From positions 186,001 to 250,000 of the forward strand of contig CALYLX010000077.1 of NCBI GenBank assembly GCA_944990035.1: a DNA stretch of 64,000 nt, read 5' to 3'. This DNA comes from Clitopilus passeckerianus. Taxonomy: Eukaryota; Basidiomycota; Agaricomycetes; Agaricales; Entolomataceae. Numbering within the stretch: the stretch's first letter is position 1; each line of letters opens with the position of its first letter. A program made the position numbers and the translations under genes. Shown here in pieces: positions 1-11,472 of this stretch. The notes under the pieces were generated by a model, which was given only the letters and a program-made list of their open reading frames with translations, was not told the DNA's origin and did no database searches.

Positions 1-453
1 GCTTCTGTCTCTTTGCGACGCATTTGAGGTCGGTGAGTCCACTCCAGCCGGACCAGAAAGATTTACACTGTGTATCCCTCCCCCTCGGCCCTCCATCGAT
101 TTCCTTCGTGCAATCTGAACTTGAGCTGCATGTCACCCATGACCAGTCGCCAGATGCGGCGCCACTCCTGTCGAGAGCGACACTCGCAACCCAGCACCAG
201 TCGGTGTCATCGTTGCATTGCCATCGGCAGTAACCAAGTACGCAGGTCTCGTGGTAGACATCAGGCATGATAGACCTGTGAGGAGGTGGTCTATTTCTGA
301 TTACGGGGCGTAGGATGGATAATTGAATACGTACGTAGAATTCGTCGCCTGGTCCTGGACATCTTGCTTAACGGCAGCCCCAAGTACGGTGGGCATGACA
401 GTGAAGCCGAGTGCGAGTGAGAGGAGGACAGTCCGAATGGTGATGATTGTCAT
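1..453 (-). CDS. Trp/Cys-rich secreted protein, copy 1 (partial, 3' end outside window)
   Basis: Function unknown. The first exon encodes an Ile/Leu/Val-rich signal peptide starting MTIITIRTVLL at 453 and ending near the VLGAA site. An intron with a gtacgt donor follows the NST codons and ends in aaatag near position 292. The second exon reads on without a stop to the window edge. It carries the pattern C-x4-GYC-x-W-x-C, then DWCWV, a WSWVTC segment, a DC pair and a final LKCVAK. The same spacing of cysteines and tryptophans occurs in the gene at 47270-47748 and in the broken copy at 7072-8222, so this is a real family of likely disulfide-bonded extracellular proteins. The copy at 7.8 kb continues past CVAK into a charged repeat tail, so this one may do so too beyond the window. 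It lies at the start of a segment duplicated at about 7.8-10.4 kb. Confidence 0.65.
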
Positions 454-456
454 ATC

Positions 457-1740
457 GAAGAAGAGTTGGCGAGGATGCGAGCGCAGTAGAGGGCCACGGT
501 GGTGGGTTCCTGGGAGACGACGTTCGGATGGGTTGAGGATTTAAGCAATTCGACGAGTTGATTATTCGCTCCATTTGAGCTGTCAAAGCGGCGGAGACAC
601 GATAGAATTCCTCCCCAAAAACGTTAGCTCGGACGCCATAGGAAGTAGCTTTAGACGTTTACAGTGTGTTGTTTATTGTTCCCTCGTTTTCAGGATTGCT
701 TGCCAAGATTTTGCGAAACTGCTAGTTTAGTGTCTGCTGTGCCAGGGACGATTGTTTACCTGACCTAGACCTCGCTGCCAGCGGAGAGCACACAACGACA
801 TCACCATGGTATTCACGACCATGCAACGAGGAAAGGTGACGGCAGTGGGGATCTTGGAGTACCAGAACAACCTAAGTCGACAAAAAGAAATGCGAGAGGG
901 ACATAGATCGAAGAATACGGTGAGGTTCCTCATTGAAGATCCGTTCGGAAGCCTGAGCCCCTGAGCTGCATTTTAGCGCAGCTCGCTTAATCGCGGTTAC
1001 TCACAATATTGAGCCCAGAACTATGCAAAACACTGCAACGAATGCTCGTTGCAGCTTGCCGTTCGAGGACTGGCAGTGGGCTTTTTAACCGGATACTTGA
1101 CCCCAAAGCCATGGCCAGGACTTCAGATAGTCGCCGAGCCCTGAAGCACCCTTTCGTGCTGGACCGACGAATCATTTTATAGTCTGCATTCTTCCTGTTA
1201 ATGAAGAGGAAGGCGCGCCGGAGGACGAAGGGTTTGGAGATTGAAAGCGAATACCAGCAGGCTCGTTCCGCCGAAAGGTAGAAATTCAGACGTAAGCATT
1301 CTTGCTGTCGCATGATGTGGTTCCGTTCTGCAGTCTAAGGGTATGAGTCGATCACACGTCTGGCACGAGAGTATCAAAGTGTGTGGCATTATCGTGCTTA
1401 TGATCTGGATTAATCAAGAGATATATCTTTGAGTCTGATATGAAGTAGGTTGTTCTCGTCGTTGTACCTATACCCTGTTAGTGGGTAATTCCACGAGCAT
1501 TTTAGCGAGGTCAGAGCTGCCGTTCTCGAGAGGCCATATTGGCAGGCCAACGGAGGTCAAATCGAACTTGGGATTGTCGCACTGGTAGAATTGCGAGTGG
1601 CCATGGCGGTGGCTGGCAAGACCATTTGGGGGATAATTAATAAGCGCCCGTCATCTCGGGTCCAGGCGCTGTCAATGTTTTGACTCTTTACATCATCACC
1701 TCTTGGACGATCCTCAGGCCTCACCTCCTCGTGGTCTCCA
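457..1740. other. Duplicated stretch without a clear gene
   Basis: This is the promoter side of the secreted-protein gene plus a block that reappears at about 8230-9340. Minus-strand fragments are conserved between the two copies in mixed frames, for example the words CRTEPHHAT and a stretch reading YQCDNPKFDL near 1590. Stops and frameshifts differ between the copies. I read it as a decayed gene of unknown identity plus intergenic DNA. Confidence 0.4.
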
Positions 1741-2810
1741 CCAGTCAAAAGCAAACCAGAGGCGTCACAAGAAGAAGAACTAGACTGGCCCAGGCTTCGG
1801 AAGAAGAGTGTTCAACCCGGTGGATTTGGAGATGAGAGAGTCATACGATGGTGAATTTCGTCAAACTAGCTAACTAGCTAAACTCATTCATCTCTCTTCT
1901 TCGTTTACAGGCCACGATTCTCGGGATCCCAACACCACCACCCGAAATTCCTGAAGCAGAGGAAGATGGCGAATCCTGGAAAAACGACAAATTCAACTCG
2001 ACACCGACAGAAGCTTCGTTATATACCTGTGTGCGCATCTTCTCTCTTTCTGTCTTCTCTCTTCTCACCTTAACTTCGTGGATAGAAAATGAATCTCAAG
2101 CAGACACCCACCGAGACGCCTTAAAGGCGTCACTTGACCTCCTCGTCCGATTGTCCGATTGTTCCGGACACATGCTACGTCGTATTTTCAAGGAGATCCC
2201 GACCGTCTTGTTCCTCGCACTTCCTCCTTCGATCATCTACCCCTCCCTGGACTCGTTATCTCTCCAACGACTGCGAGATTTTCATGTGGAATACTCCGGA
2301 GCCCATTCTGAGATTGGTCGGCATAACGAGGAATCTGCTGAGAGTCGTGGATCCCATCTGCGAGGTAGCTACAGAAAACGTGCCCGCTGCCGTTCTACGC
2401 TGTGTCGAATCTCTCGACGCTGTCCTCTCATGATATGCCGACGCCGGAGCTGATTCAAAGTGTGGTTGATTACCTCTTGGCGAGGCTGCCGATTGGGTGT
2501 GTTTACCTGGCTACCGCCGTACGTTCTCCATTTCATGCCTGTCTACTCAAAGCTGAGCTTGGACTAGATACTCCTTGCACGTAAACCAGCCCTTATTCAA
2601 CTGCGGGAAGACGAAGATACGGATGAAGATCTGGGTATGGCGCAATCTGTGCTCAGCACTCTACCATCTATCGTCGTCCCCATCGCCAACGACGATGAGT
2701 ACGAGGGCAAGAACGAGGACAAGGTAGTTCAGGTCAGGGTCAAATAACAAGATGAGGAGGTTCCAATACCTGACGGCGACACCGTGCCTAAACAAGAGGA
2801 AGATGATGAA
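1741..2810 (+). pseudogene. TBC-domain Rab GAP relic 1 (TBC1D20/Gyp8-like)
   Basis: Fragments of a Rab GTPase-activating TBC domain appear in order but in shifting frames. A segment before an intron reads QPGGFGDERV. Next comes THRDALKASLDLLVRL near 2110-2155, then ILRLVGITRNLLRVVDP near 2310-2350 (family sequence: LEPVLG..R.TRNLLRVVDPEY), then HDMPTPELIQSVVDYLLARLP near 2430-2490. After an intron it reads LLARKPALIQL, an acidic stretch and VPKQEEDDEDEG. Frameshifts separate these blocks and VRVK is followed by a stop, so it is not a working gene. In TBC1D20-type proteins this order is TBC domain, acidic linker and C-terminal membrane anchor. The relic ends abruptly where the truncated NLR on the other strand begins. 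Confidence 0.65.
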
Positions 2811-2819
2811 GACGAAGGA

Positions 2820-3431
2820 GTTAAAGCCTGTTTTCTCTACACGCTCCTGAAGATGTTGGATAACGAACGATCTATTAAAATCTGAGTTAGTAATAAGAAG
2901 AAGAACCGCATAGTACTCCCACTCACGAAAGGACTGTTTTCCCTGCGCCAGCTATGAGGACCGATGTCAGACTATATAGATAACACTGCTGCTCAATTGA
3001 TACTCACGTATATCCACTCCCCAGAAGGTGTTAGAGCCACCAGAGATCCAAGCGTCGAATTTTGGCTCGTCAATAATCCAAGAACACGTTCCGGGTGCCA
3101 CTTTCTCGTACGTTTCCTTTTGTATTTCGTACTGGTTGACCTTTGCGATTTCTGCGAGCCACTGATAGGCTGCAACTCCCGGATCAATAATCCTATCGAC
3201 ACAAGCGAGGCGTAGGGTCTTACCTGGTGCATTACTTGGTGGCTCGATAGGGTTCACGGTTGTGTTGGTCGTGTTGATGGTGAGATTCCCGCCTGCGATA
3301 AAATTGCCTGCCTGAACCGACGTTGCACCTGTGCTTGCTGTTGGGTTTAATATATTCATCAGGTTCATTTGCCATGCGGGTGTGTTGTTGACAATGGCAG
3401 ACGCAGCATCGTCGACCCTCGCAAGAGTCAT
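2820..3431 (-). pseudogene. Truncated NACHT NLR, N-terminal part only (NLR-4)
   Basis: The first three exons match the intact NLR genes exactly in size and order. Exon 1 (3224-3431) starts MTLARVDDAAS and contains VQAGNFIAGGNLTINT. Exon 2 (3008-3169, 162 nt as in all paralogues) contains NQYEIQKETYEKVAPGT and ends FWGVDI. The 25-nt Walker A microexon (2927-2951) gives PGAGKTVLS. Exon 4 begins at 2871 with SSFVIQHLQERV, then homology stops within about 20 codons and the DNA becomes the acidic part of the TBC relic on the plus strand. Walker B, the winged helix and all ankyrin repeats are missing. The product would be an N-terminal domain with a P-loop only. It is either a dead truncation or a short decoy-like protein; dead is more likely. 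Confidence 0.75.
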
Positions 3432-3449
3432 GGGTAGAATGTGGTTGGA

Positions 3450-4480
3450 GGGTCGTTAGGTATGAAGGGCAACGAGGAGGAGGCCTGGCTACTATCTGAT
3501 CAAATCAAATCGGCCGTACAGCACACGGAGGCGCCCAGTTCACCTGACTTCGGCTTCATGGCTTTCATCAGGGAACAAACGCCCATGTCATCCTGTGGCC
3601 TTTCAAGGCATAAAAAAGGAGGCTGGGCAATCGATTGCGTATGCATAAGAATCGGAATGAAATAAGCCTAACCGCAAATTTGCCGCAAATTTGTGTTCAA
3701 GTGTCGTAACCCGTCCATTATTCGCCGCAAGCCCAAAAGCAAAATACAATTGTATCAGGTGTATTTGGCGCTCAAATCTAAGATGACAGATTGCAACGTC
3801 GTAATAATCTGAATGGATGTGGGTCATGCCCCCGGGCCAGGGATACGAGAATTATCAACGTACATATAAGTAGATATTGACGTGGGGCAGCGCGCTGTAG
3901 TGGACCCTTCCACGCCTGTCATGGGCAAGCCTGAGATCGGCTCTTGAGGACCAATTACAAAAATGGACATCTGTAGTGAGAATATTGAAGGCGAGCAAGA
4001 CGAGAGGGAAGCGTCTCGCTCGGAATTTGGCGAGAAGCTGAATAAGCGCTGAGCGCTTAGCCTTTGTTTACTGTCAGCTGATGGGCGCTTATACCGTATT
4101 TTTCAAGACGACGACGATGCATGCACGGAATCGAGAACGGCGCGTGCTGTGTATTCCCAACTCTCTCTGGCACTGGATACTGGGATTATTCTCGACATCA
4201 TCAAACCAAACCCTATGAATATGTCTTTTTCACCACATTTTCACCCTTGAGAAGATCTTGGCGAATGGAATTTGCAACCACAGTATGTAGTTCTTTTTCG
4301 CAGGAATTTCTTGTTCCACCTAATATTCTGACTTTATAGATGTTTCTCGCGAACAACATGACTTTGAAGAGGATCAAAGAGGAGCCTTTCAAGCCAGGCC
4401 TCAGGTTTCAACATTCAACGTTCAACGTTCAACCCTAGATCTCCTTCAACCCTCCCTCTCCTCTCTCTCACCTCCTCCTC
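3450..4480. other. Intergenic DNA upstream of NLR-4
   Basis: I see no recognisable gene. Short open frames here lack family features and splice context. A perfect AAGCGCT palindrome lies at 4044-4058, and a pyrimidine-rich run near 4435-4475 leads into the next TBC relic. Confidence 0.5.
4044..4058. repeat. Perfect palindrome AAGCGCT-g-AGCGCTT
   Basis: Seven-base arms around one base. Related AGCGCTT words recur upstream of several genes in the window (see findings). It could be a regulatory site or a small hairpin; there is no direct evidence for either. Confidence 0.5.
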
Positions 4481-4489
4481 CCTAAAACG

Positions 4490-6190
4490 ACGTAGACTCC
4501 GCAGAAGAAGGACTAGGCTGGGCCAGTGCCAGGAAGGAAAGCCTCCAACCCAGTGGATCTGCAGCAGAGAGGGTCATATTGTGGTCAGTTTCGTCGATCT
4601 CTTGAAACTATCTAAACTCAATCATCCCTCTCCCTCGCTGACAGGCCATAACTGCTCGGATTCCCTCTCCCTCTCCCCTCAGCTGCTGGCGCCGACGCTG
4701 AGGAATCCTGGCAAACTCTCTCGCCCCACCGCAACGAACACCAAATCCAACTCGACGCCGAGAGAAGTTTCGTTCTCTACCGGGTACGTACGTATTCTTC
4801 TTTCTTCTCTTTTCATCCTCTCACCTAACCTCCGAATATAGACGACGAATCTCAACCCGACACCCACCGAGACGCGTTGAAAGCGTCACTCAACGACCTC
4901 CTTGTCCGACTATTCCAGACACATCCCACACTCTCGTATTTCGAAGGATTCCGTGATATCTCCACGGTTCTATTCGTCACGCTCTCCAGTACGACACTCT
5001 ATACCTCACTGGAGTCATTTATCACTCAAACGACTTCCCGATTCGATGGGCAACACTTTGGAGCCAGTGCTGGGCCCGGTTAGGATAACAAGAAATCTGC
5101 TGAGGGTCGTGGACCCCGAATATGCGTGGCAGCTAGGGAGAACGAGCCCACTACCATCCTATGCGCTCTCGAATCTCTTGACGGTGTTTTCTCATGATAT
5201 GCCGACGTTGGAGCTGATTCAACATGTATTTGATTACCCGTTGGCGAGGCCGCCGATTGCAAACGTCTACTTGTCTACTGCGGTACGTCGTCTATTCCAC
5301 CACCTATCTCTACGCTTGGCTAACGTCGATCTGCGTTGCGGATTCTCTTCTCCCGTAAACCAGTACTTGCCCAACTTCAAGAAGGCGAAGATGGGGAAGA
5401 GCGTATGGGTATGGCACACTCCGCCCTGAGCACCCTGCCACCTCTCGTCGACCAGATCAACGACGATGACACTGAGGTCGAGATGAAAGAAGAAGAAAAC
5501 CTAGGGATTCCAATACCCAACGGCGACGTGCAGCCTAAGCGAGATGAAGCGCTAGAAGATGACGATAGCACCCCATCCTCCCTGCCCTTCCCTTCCTCAC
5601 CGCCATACCCACCATACCCTATTTCCTCTCCTTCCCCCCCTCCTTCTCCCTCAGCCCCGAAGAATCCTCCACCACCTCAGCCACCTTCCCTGACCCAACT
5701 CCTCCAACAATCTGACGACCTGCTGACCTCCCATCCATCAACCTCCCCACAGCTCAAAGTCGAGCAGATCATGGGTCCTAAAAGCGTCCTCTTCATATGG
5801 AATGAGGAATTCTCCCGCCTCCCTTCGGCTGGGGAAGCGGAGACGATCGTGAGGAGCGCTGAAGATGTCGTTCTCCTGTTTATCGAGGACCCCGAATCTG
5901 AGGAGGACGACGAGGATGAGTTGGACCTCATTTCAGAGAAACCTACCAAGAAGGAGAGGAATAGGTTGAAGAAGGAGCCAGTGGTACATCTCCCACCGCT
6001 GACAAGCGGTTGTTACCACGATGGTTCTGGTGCTTGAGGTTGCGTTGGTTGTTTATGGGAGTCGGGAGGGTAGAACAACGGCACTGGGGAGAGGAGGATG
6101 TTGGGGTGGGTTGTTGGTGTCGTACTGGGGGATTAGAGCATGGGTAGGATGAGGGAGAGGAGGGAGAGAACCCAGAATGGGAGGAACGAC
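4490..6190 (+). pseudogene. TBC-domain Rab GAP relic 2, the best preserved copy
   Basis: This copy shows the whole protein plan. A segment reads HRNEHQIQLDAERSFVLY (about 4730-4780), then SLNDLLVRLFQTHPTLSYFEGF (4883-4950). It continues with SMGNTLEPVLGPVRITRNLL, RTSPLPSYALSNLLTVFSHD and LIQHVFDYPLARPPIANVY (5045-5275). After an intron, ILFSRKPVLAQLQ opens a long acidic and proline-rich linker (5336-6037) with QSDDLLTSHPST and EQIMGPKSVLFIW. The end, read in another frame, is a hydrophobic MVLVLEVALVVYG that matches the tail anchor of TBC1D20-type proteins. At least two frameshifts interrupt it: one near 5010-5045 inside the TBC domain, one before the tail anchor. In an intact relative the protein would stimulate GTP hydrolysis by a Rab1/Ypt1-class GTPase at ER/Golgi membranes. 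The intact parent gene is not in this window. Confidence 0.7.
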
Positions 6191-7071
6191 CGAGGCGTAG
6201 AATCGGATGGAGTTCTGGGTCAGTTTGCTATTGCTATCTCCTTCACGACAAGCATTTTGATAGATTATCAGAACAGACCTCCCTCTAGCATTCGTTCCGT
6301 AATTTGTGCTTGACTCATGCACCTGCGGCAAAGAAACTGCCACCTCTGCCGCCACCCATCTTATCAAATTGCTCCGGGTGACGATGGTGATAGGTGCTGA
6401 TGTTGACGGTGCGTTTTCAGGAGGGCTTAATGGAAAAGGGGGAGGGAAGGGACGTCATGATAGTGAGGAGCTCTATGGATTTCTGAGAGAAATATGCCTT
6501 CTATGAGCTGGCAAATATCGATTAAGATGGCGGATGAAATCTTAAAGACAGGTGGAGGGTGATGGGTTTGATCGTTCGTATTTGTGTACATCACGTTAGA
6601 CTACATTGTGGAATGGCAATGGTCTTGATGTTTGGGTACGATAACGCGCAAGAAGATCTCCACCGATCCTACCTGAGAAAGAAAAACTCTCCGAGAGCTC
6701 TGTTATGGTCAGTTCAACTAAATGATCAAGCCATTGGCCTAGATGGGAATTGGACGGCAGGTTCTCGTCATGGTTTTTTCAGCCAATCACCAATACTCCT
6801 TCCTTTGCCGACTCTTGGAAGGTTTTCCTCTGACAAGGGCCAAATCACATCATAGTCCTCGTCTGCTTCGTCCTCCGCCTGCGAGAAAGCCTTCGATGAA
6901 AGTACTCCGGCGAACGAACACTTTCCTCCCATCCTGATAAGGATAATAATGAGGTTGATGGCTCTGCGCTCAGATTGAACTGGGCACTAAGTTGGATTGA
7001 GAGTCTAACCATAGGACGTACTTTAACGACAGATTCAATGAAATCGTTGGTGATACAGATCTAAGCAATTT
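6191..7071. other. Intergenic or decayed DNA
   Basis: Nothing recognisable on either strand. The first part may include the untranslated tail of TBC relic 2. Short open frames (for example near 6306-6506 and 6559-6855) have no family features. Confidence 0.4.
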
Positions 7072-8222
7072 TTACCCCCCCCCCTTCTTCAATTCCCGCC
7101 ACAGCTTAACGTCCTGAAACATCTCCTTCGCCAGGTTGAATAGCCTCTCCTTCAATGCCTCAGGCGCCAGCTTCAAGTCCTCGTCGTTTAGACCCACCGC
7201 TTTGTTTAGCACAAAATGCTGTGCCAACCGGGCCTCGTTCCACTGTTCTCCCGGATACATCTCGTTATACCAACTCACCACCTCTTTCAGCTCGGCCTGC
7301 GCATCCTTCACGAGGCGGGCTGCTATATCTTCCATCGCCCCTTGCCCAAGCTTCTCCCCGACCTTCTTCAGCCGTGCGTCTTGATCTTTCTCCAACCCTT
7401 TCACTTCCCAATAGCTATCACCCCACCGCTGCATCTCAACTATCATTATCAAACTCTTCTTTGCCAGTTTGAACAGCCGCTCCTTCAATGCGTCGGGCGC
7501 GAGCTTCAAGTCCTCCTCCGCTAGATTCTGCGCTTCGTCCGCCACAATCTTCCGTGCGACCCGGTCCTCGTTCCACGGTTCTGCCTTATCCGGCTGGTTC
7601 CACGCACTCGCCACCTCTTTCAGCTCGGCTGGCGCATCATCCACCAGGCGGGCTGCTAAATCCTTCACCACCTCCGGCCCCGCCTTCTCCTCGACCTTCT
7701 TCTTTCGTGCGGCTTGTTCTTTCTTCCACTCGTTCCACTCTTTCGCATGTTCCGCGTCCGCTTCTTGTTTCCATAGCCCCTTTTTCTTCGCGACGCATTT
7801 GAGGTCCTTGAGTCCACGGTAGCCGGAGAACGAAGCTTTACACAACACATTTCTCCCCCTCTCCATTCCATCAATTTTGACTGTACAATCCTAGTTGGAC
7901 CTACATTTCACCCATTGGGGGTTGGGGTCTTTGACTAAGGTATCAATGACACTGATAAGCTTGCAAGAGTCGGTGCCGTCATTACATTGCTAATGGCAAA
8001 AGCCACTATCGCATATCTCGTGGTAGACATCAGGGTAGATGGATCTGTGACGAGGTGGTCAATTTCTGATCGTGGGGTGCAAGATGTGTAATTGAATACG
8101 TACGTAGAATTCGTTGCCTGGTCCTGGACTTCTTGCTTAACGGCAGCTCCGAGGACAGTAGGCACAACGGTGAAGCCGAGTGCGAGTGAGAGGACGGCAG
8201 TGCGAATGGTGATGATTGCCAT
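7072..8222 (-). pseudogene. Trp/Cys-rich secreted protein, copy 2, with tandem-repeat tail; nonsense codons in the Cys domain
   Basis: The gene starts at 8222 with signal peptide MAIITIRTAVLSLALG, an intron at the same site as copy 1, then the Cys domain. The tryptophan of the GYCxW motif is now a TAG stop (FCH-stop-QCN), and a second TAG sits before the DC pair, so the Cys domain is broken. Downstream the same frame is open for 264 codons (7072-7866). It reads CKASFSGYRGLKDLKCVAKKKG, then a strongly charged Lys/Glu/Ala-rich tail of two repeats of about 100 residues. Each repeat contains ARLV-D-A-AELKEV, a W-N motif, and EDLKLAP-ALKERLF-LAK. The tail ends in KKGGG. Its role is unknown. It is either a recent pseudogene, or the open tail is used from an internal ATG (7866). 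Confidence 0.55.
7075..7740 (-). repeat. Two protein-level tandem repeats of about 100 residues
   Basis: Repeat 1 spans roughly 7420-7740 and repeat 2 roughly 7075-7400. The best conserved block is EDLKLAP(D/E)ALKERLF-LAK, and the other is ARLV(D/K)DA-AELKEV. Differences are mostly conservative, which suggests past selection on the protein. Confidence 0.65.
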
Positions 8223-8229
8223 ATCGAAG

Positions 8230-9340
8230 AAGAGATAGCGAATATGCGAGTTCGGTAGAAGGCCACGGCGGTGGTTTTCTGGGGGACGACGTTCGGATGG
8301 GTTGAGTATTCAAGGAATTTGACGAGTTGATTATTCATTACATTTGAGCTGTCAAGTCGGCGGAGACACAATTAATAATTTTTCCCAAAAACGTTAATTC
8401 GGACTCGATAGTAAGCAACTTGAGACGATTTCGGTGTTTTGTTTATTGTTCAGTAGTCTTCTAGATGTCTTGTCAAGCGTTTGCCAAGGTGCTAATTTAG
8501 TGCTGCTGTGGCCGCCACGATCGTTCGTCGGACCTCGAGCTCACTGTCGGCGGAGAGCGGAGAACGGTACCATCATGGCACTCCGCGACCATTCGACGAG
8601 GGATGATGCGACTTCCCATGCGAAAGGTCGACAGAATTAATGGTACACGCTCTCCGAAGATCAGCCTACGAGATTTCCAGTGATTTATTCTATCAAGCAT
8701 AGACGATTCAAGCCCGAAGTCGTAGCCAGAACTTGAAATGGCTGATCCCTGAAGCACCCTGTCGTGCAGACCGACCAATCATTTTTTAGTCTGCATTCTT
8801 CCTGCAAGTCAAGACGAAGCCGGGCCGGGGAGCAAAGGGTTTGGAGACTGCAAGCGAAGATCCACAGAGACTCGTACCGCCGAAAGCAAGGAAATCCGAG
8901 GGCAAGCATTCTTCCTGTCGCATGATGTGGTTCCGTTCTGCAGGTGCGATTCAATCGCACGTCTGGCACGAAAGTATGAAACTGTTTGGCGTTACGTGCT
9001 TGGGATCTGGGTGAATTCAGAGATATATCCACGAATCCGATGTTCTTCGTCGTCGCTCTCGTGACAGCTCGTTCAGTTAGGAAATCCTGAAAACATTTCA
9101 GTGCAAGACAGGGAATAGCCAGGCTGGCGTTCGCAATATTGGCAGGCCAAGAGATGGAAAGCCGAGAGTCGCCTGACTTCCAAACCTTAAGCTTTAAACT
9201 TAGGATTGTCGTGCTGGTGGAATTGCTACTGGCCATTGGTGTGTGCGGTCACTGTGGTGGTGGCCAGAAAGAAGCCTTTCGGAGAATAAGCGCTTAACCC
9301 AAACGCCCGTGAGGCCCGCGTTGCGGCTAAATCAGGCCCT
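8230..9340. other. Second copy of the 457-1740 block, no clear gene
   Basis: Matches 457-1740 over most of its length. A 183-codon minus-strand frame (8685-9236) starts MASSNSTSTTILS, but the other copy has the same region in different frames with stops. I therefore do not call it a gene. AAGCGCTT occurs at about 9287. Confidence 0.4.
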
Positions 9341-9349
9341 GTCAACACC

Positions 9350-10470
9350 TGCCTCTTGACCATCATCACCATCGTCGTCTCCACCAGTCAAAAACGAGTC
9401 AGAGGACTCACGAAGGGAATCAAGTTGGCCCAACCTGTGGAAGAAAAGGCTTCAATCTGGTGAATCTGAAGAAGGGAGACTCTTGGTCATGATATGGTCA
9501 GTCGGTCAATTTACCTAACTCTCTTGTTATGAACTCCCTAAACTCACTCACTTCTCTTCTTAAATAACAGGCCGCGACTCCTTGGAACTACTCTTCCACT
9601 TCCCCACAACCCCGAAGCTGGGGAAGATGACGAATCCTGCCAAGTCGCTGCGACGAGCGACAAATTCAACTCCTCACAGACAGGAGTCTCTGAGGTAGCC
9701 GGACAAGACGAGCCCTTTGCTGTTCTACGCGTTGTCGAATCTCTTGACGCTGTCGGAGCTAATACAACATGTGTTCGATTACTTGTTGGTTGGCCACCGA
9801 TTGCGTGTCTTTACTTGGTTACAGCTGTACGTTCCTTATCTTTCACATTTCCCATCGTTAAGCTAATGTTGGCTGGTGTTTCAGATTCTCTCTGCCCATA
9901 TACTAGCCCTTGATGTGTTGCCTAAGCAAGAGGAAGAGGTCGACATGCCTCTTCCCGTCCTTACCCATCCACCTTCTCATTTGCACCATACCATGGGCCC
10001 TATCGCTTCCTCTTCTTCACCGCCTACCCTGAAGAAACCTCCACCCCAACCTCTTAGCCTCACCGCCGTCGTCTCCAAATCCGACTCCCTCCTCGCCTTC
10101 CAATTGCCCAGCACCCCAGAGCTCAAACTCGACGAGATCATTGGGCTCAGAAGTGTCATTGACACACGGAGCCAGGAGGAGGTCGTTATAGCGTTTATTG
10201 AGGTCCCCTCGCCCGACTCTTCAGACCTCAGGCCTTGATGAAGATGACCTGGACCTTATCTCCGAAAATCCTGTCAACGCCCGACGAGCGAAGGAGCGTT
10301 CGCGGGAGAGAGGAATAGATTCAGGAAGCCTAGGAACCTGAGGCAATGGTACATCTCCCATCGCTGACAAGCGGTTGTTTTCATTGCGGAACTCGTGCTT
10401 GCAGTGGGACTGGCGGCTTATGGGAGAGGAGAGAATCGAGTGATGGGCAAGGAGCAGGAGTGGAGGAAGG
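9350..10470 (+). pseudogene. TBC-domain Rab GAP relic 3 (TBC core deleted)
   Basis: The 5' segment (about 9350-9680) matches relics 1 and 2. It then jumps to LSELIQHVFDYLLVG (about 9750-9795), so most of the TBC core is missing. After an intron it carries the proline-rich linker (9876-10220) with PPQPLSLTAVVSKSDSLLAF and LDEIIGLRSVID, both equivalent to the QSDDLLTSHP and EQIMGPKSV blocks of relic 2. The end reads RQWYISHR, a stop, then QAVVFIAELVLAVGLAAYG, the tail-anchor helix. The deletion and stops make it non-functional. It belongs to the segment duplicated from 1-2870. Confidence 0.65.
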
Positions 10471-10689
10471 TGTTGAGGTCGTTTTTGCTGCTTAGAGTTT
10501 ACGAGAGGGGGGACTGAGGGGAGGCCAGGAAGAGAGGACGTAATTCAAGAAAGGTTTGTGACTTCGTTCGGAGTTGAAAGGGGTCTTATTGACGAGATTT
10601 TGCCAGAATTGTCATATGTGTCTGGATATACGAAAGAACTGTACTTCAGGCCAGGATTCGTTACGACGACTGATGTCGGGTGGCGAGGA

Positions 10690-11230
10690 GTTGGTGGAGG
10701 TGGAGGTGCCGATTACCTCGCAGCGACTGTATGTCCCACATCTATCACCTTTCCCTCCGTTCAGCTAATGTTAACCGGTGTTATAGTCTTATCTATTCTC
10801 CTCGCACTATGCCAACCCTCGCTCAAGAAGACGAAGACGGTGAAGATGGAGACGAAGATGTGGGTTCCATGCATTCGGTCCTAAGCCTAGGTTCGTTTAC
10901 CTTCCATCGCCCACCATATCGGGAGCAGGAGCAGGGAGTTGAGGAGAAAGAAGGAGAAGCAGAAAGATCGGATCTGGTACGGCGGCCCCGCGCGGCTTTA
11001 TGAAGAACCAGAAAAAAGCGATAACACCCTGCCACAATACCCTCGCCGTCCCTATCTCCACTTCCACCATTCCCAGTGTCCGAACCTAAACCTGCTACCT
11101 CTGTCGGAACCAAATTTTTGCTGCCACCATCCGGTCGAATGTATACCGCCCCAATTCCCAGAGTTTGAGGTCGAAACTGGTTCAATTCAGAGAGAATGTG
11201 AGATACTGGAACAGTAGGGATTGGATTTGC
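10690..11230 (+). pseudogene. TBC-domain Rab GAP relic 4 (C-terminal part only)
   Basis: It starts at the conserved YLAAT position before the last TBC intron, then reads LAQEDEDGEDGDEDVGSMHSVLS (about 10815-10890), the acidic linker start seen in relics 2 and 5. The order breaks down after that. It sits tail to tail with the end of NLR-1 (11473). No start, no TBC core and no anchor were seen. Confidence 0.5.
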
Positions 11231-11472
11231 CTAAGATACGTCCGAATATCGTGGTGGAGACGGTAGAAGATATGCGAACGTGTAATGGTTACAGATATAG
11301 ATATCCGGGCTGTATCGATAATGAGGATAAGGACCGACTAAGTCTTGATATTTCTCGGTAGGACATCAAAGGTAAGGAGACAGAATGTATTGAGCGTTTG
11401 AATATCCACAGCGTCCATTTGAGTACTAGGCACGTTGCCGTAATGAGAAATATGTCGACGATGAGTCCGGCT

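Larger units (their letters stand above)
1..2870. repeat. Segmental duplication A, copy 1 (copy 2 at about 7790-10400)
   Basis: Same order in both places: end of the Trp/Cys domain, signal-peptide exon, unassigned block, TBC relic. Divergence is high, with independent deletions; copy 2 lost the TBC core. Copy 1 ends at the junction with the truncated NLR-4. Confidence 0.7.

Noticed and set aside
7136..7822. Several plus-strand open frames over 80 codons
   Set aside because: They are antisense to the charged repeat frame at 7072-7866, and their Ser/Pro-rich composition is what that repeat gives in reverse.
8685..9236. Minus-strand frame of 183 codons
   Set aside because: The homologous block at 980-1620 has the same DNA in other frames with stops, so selection on this frame is not supported.
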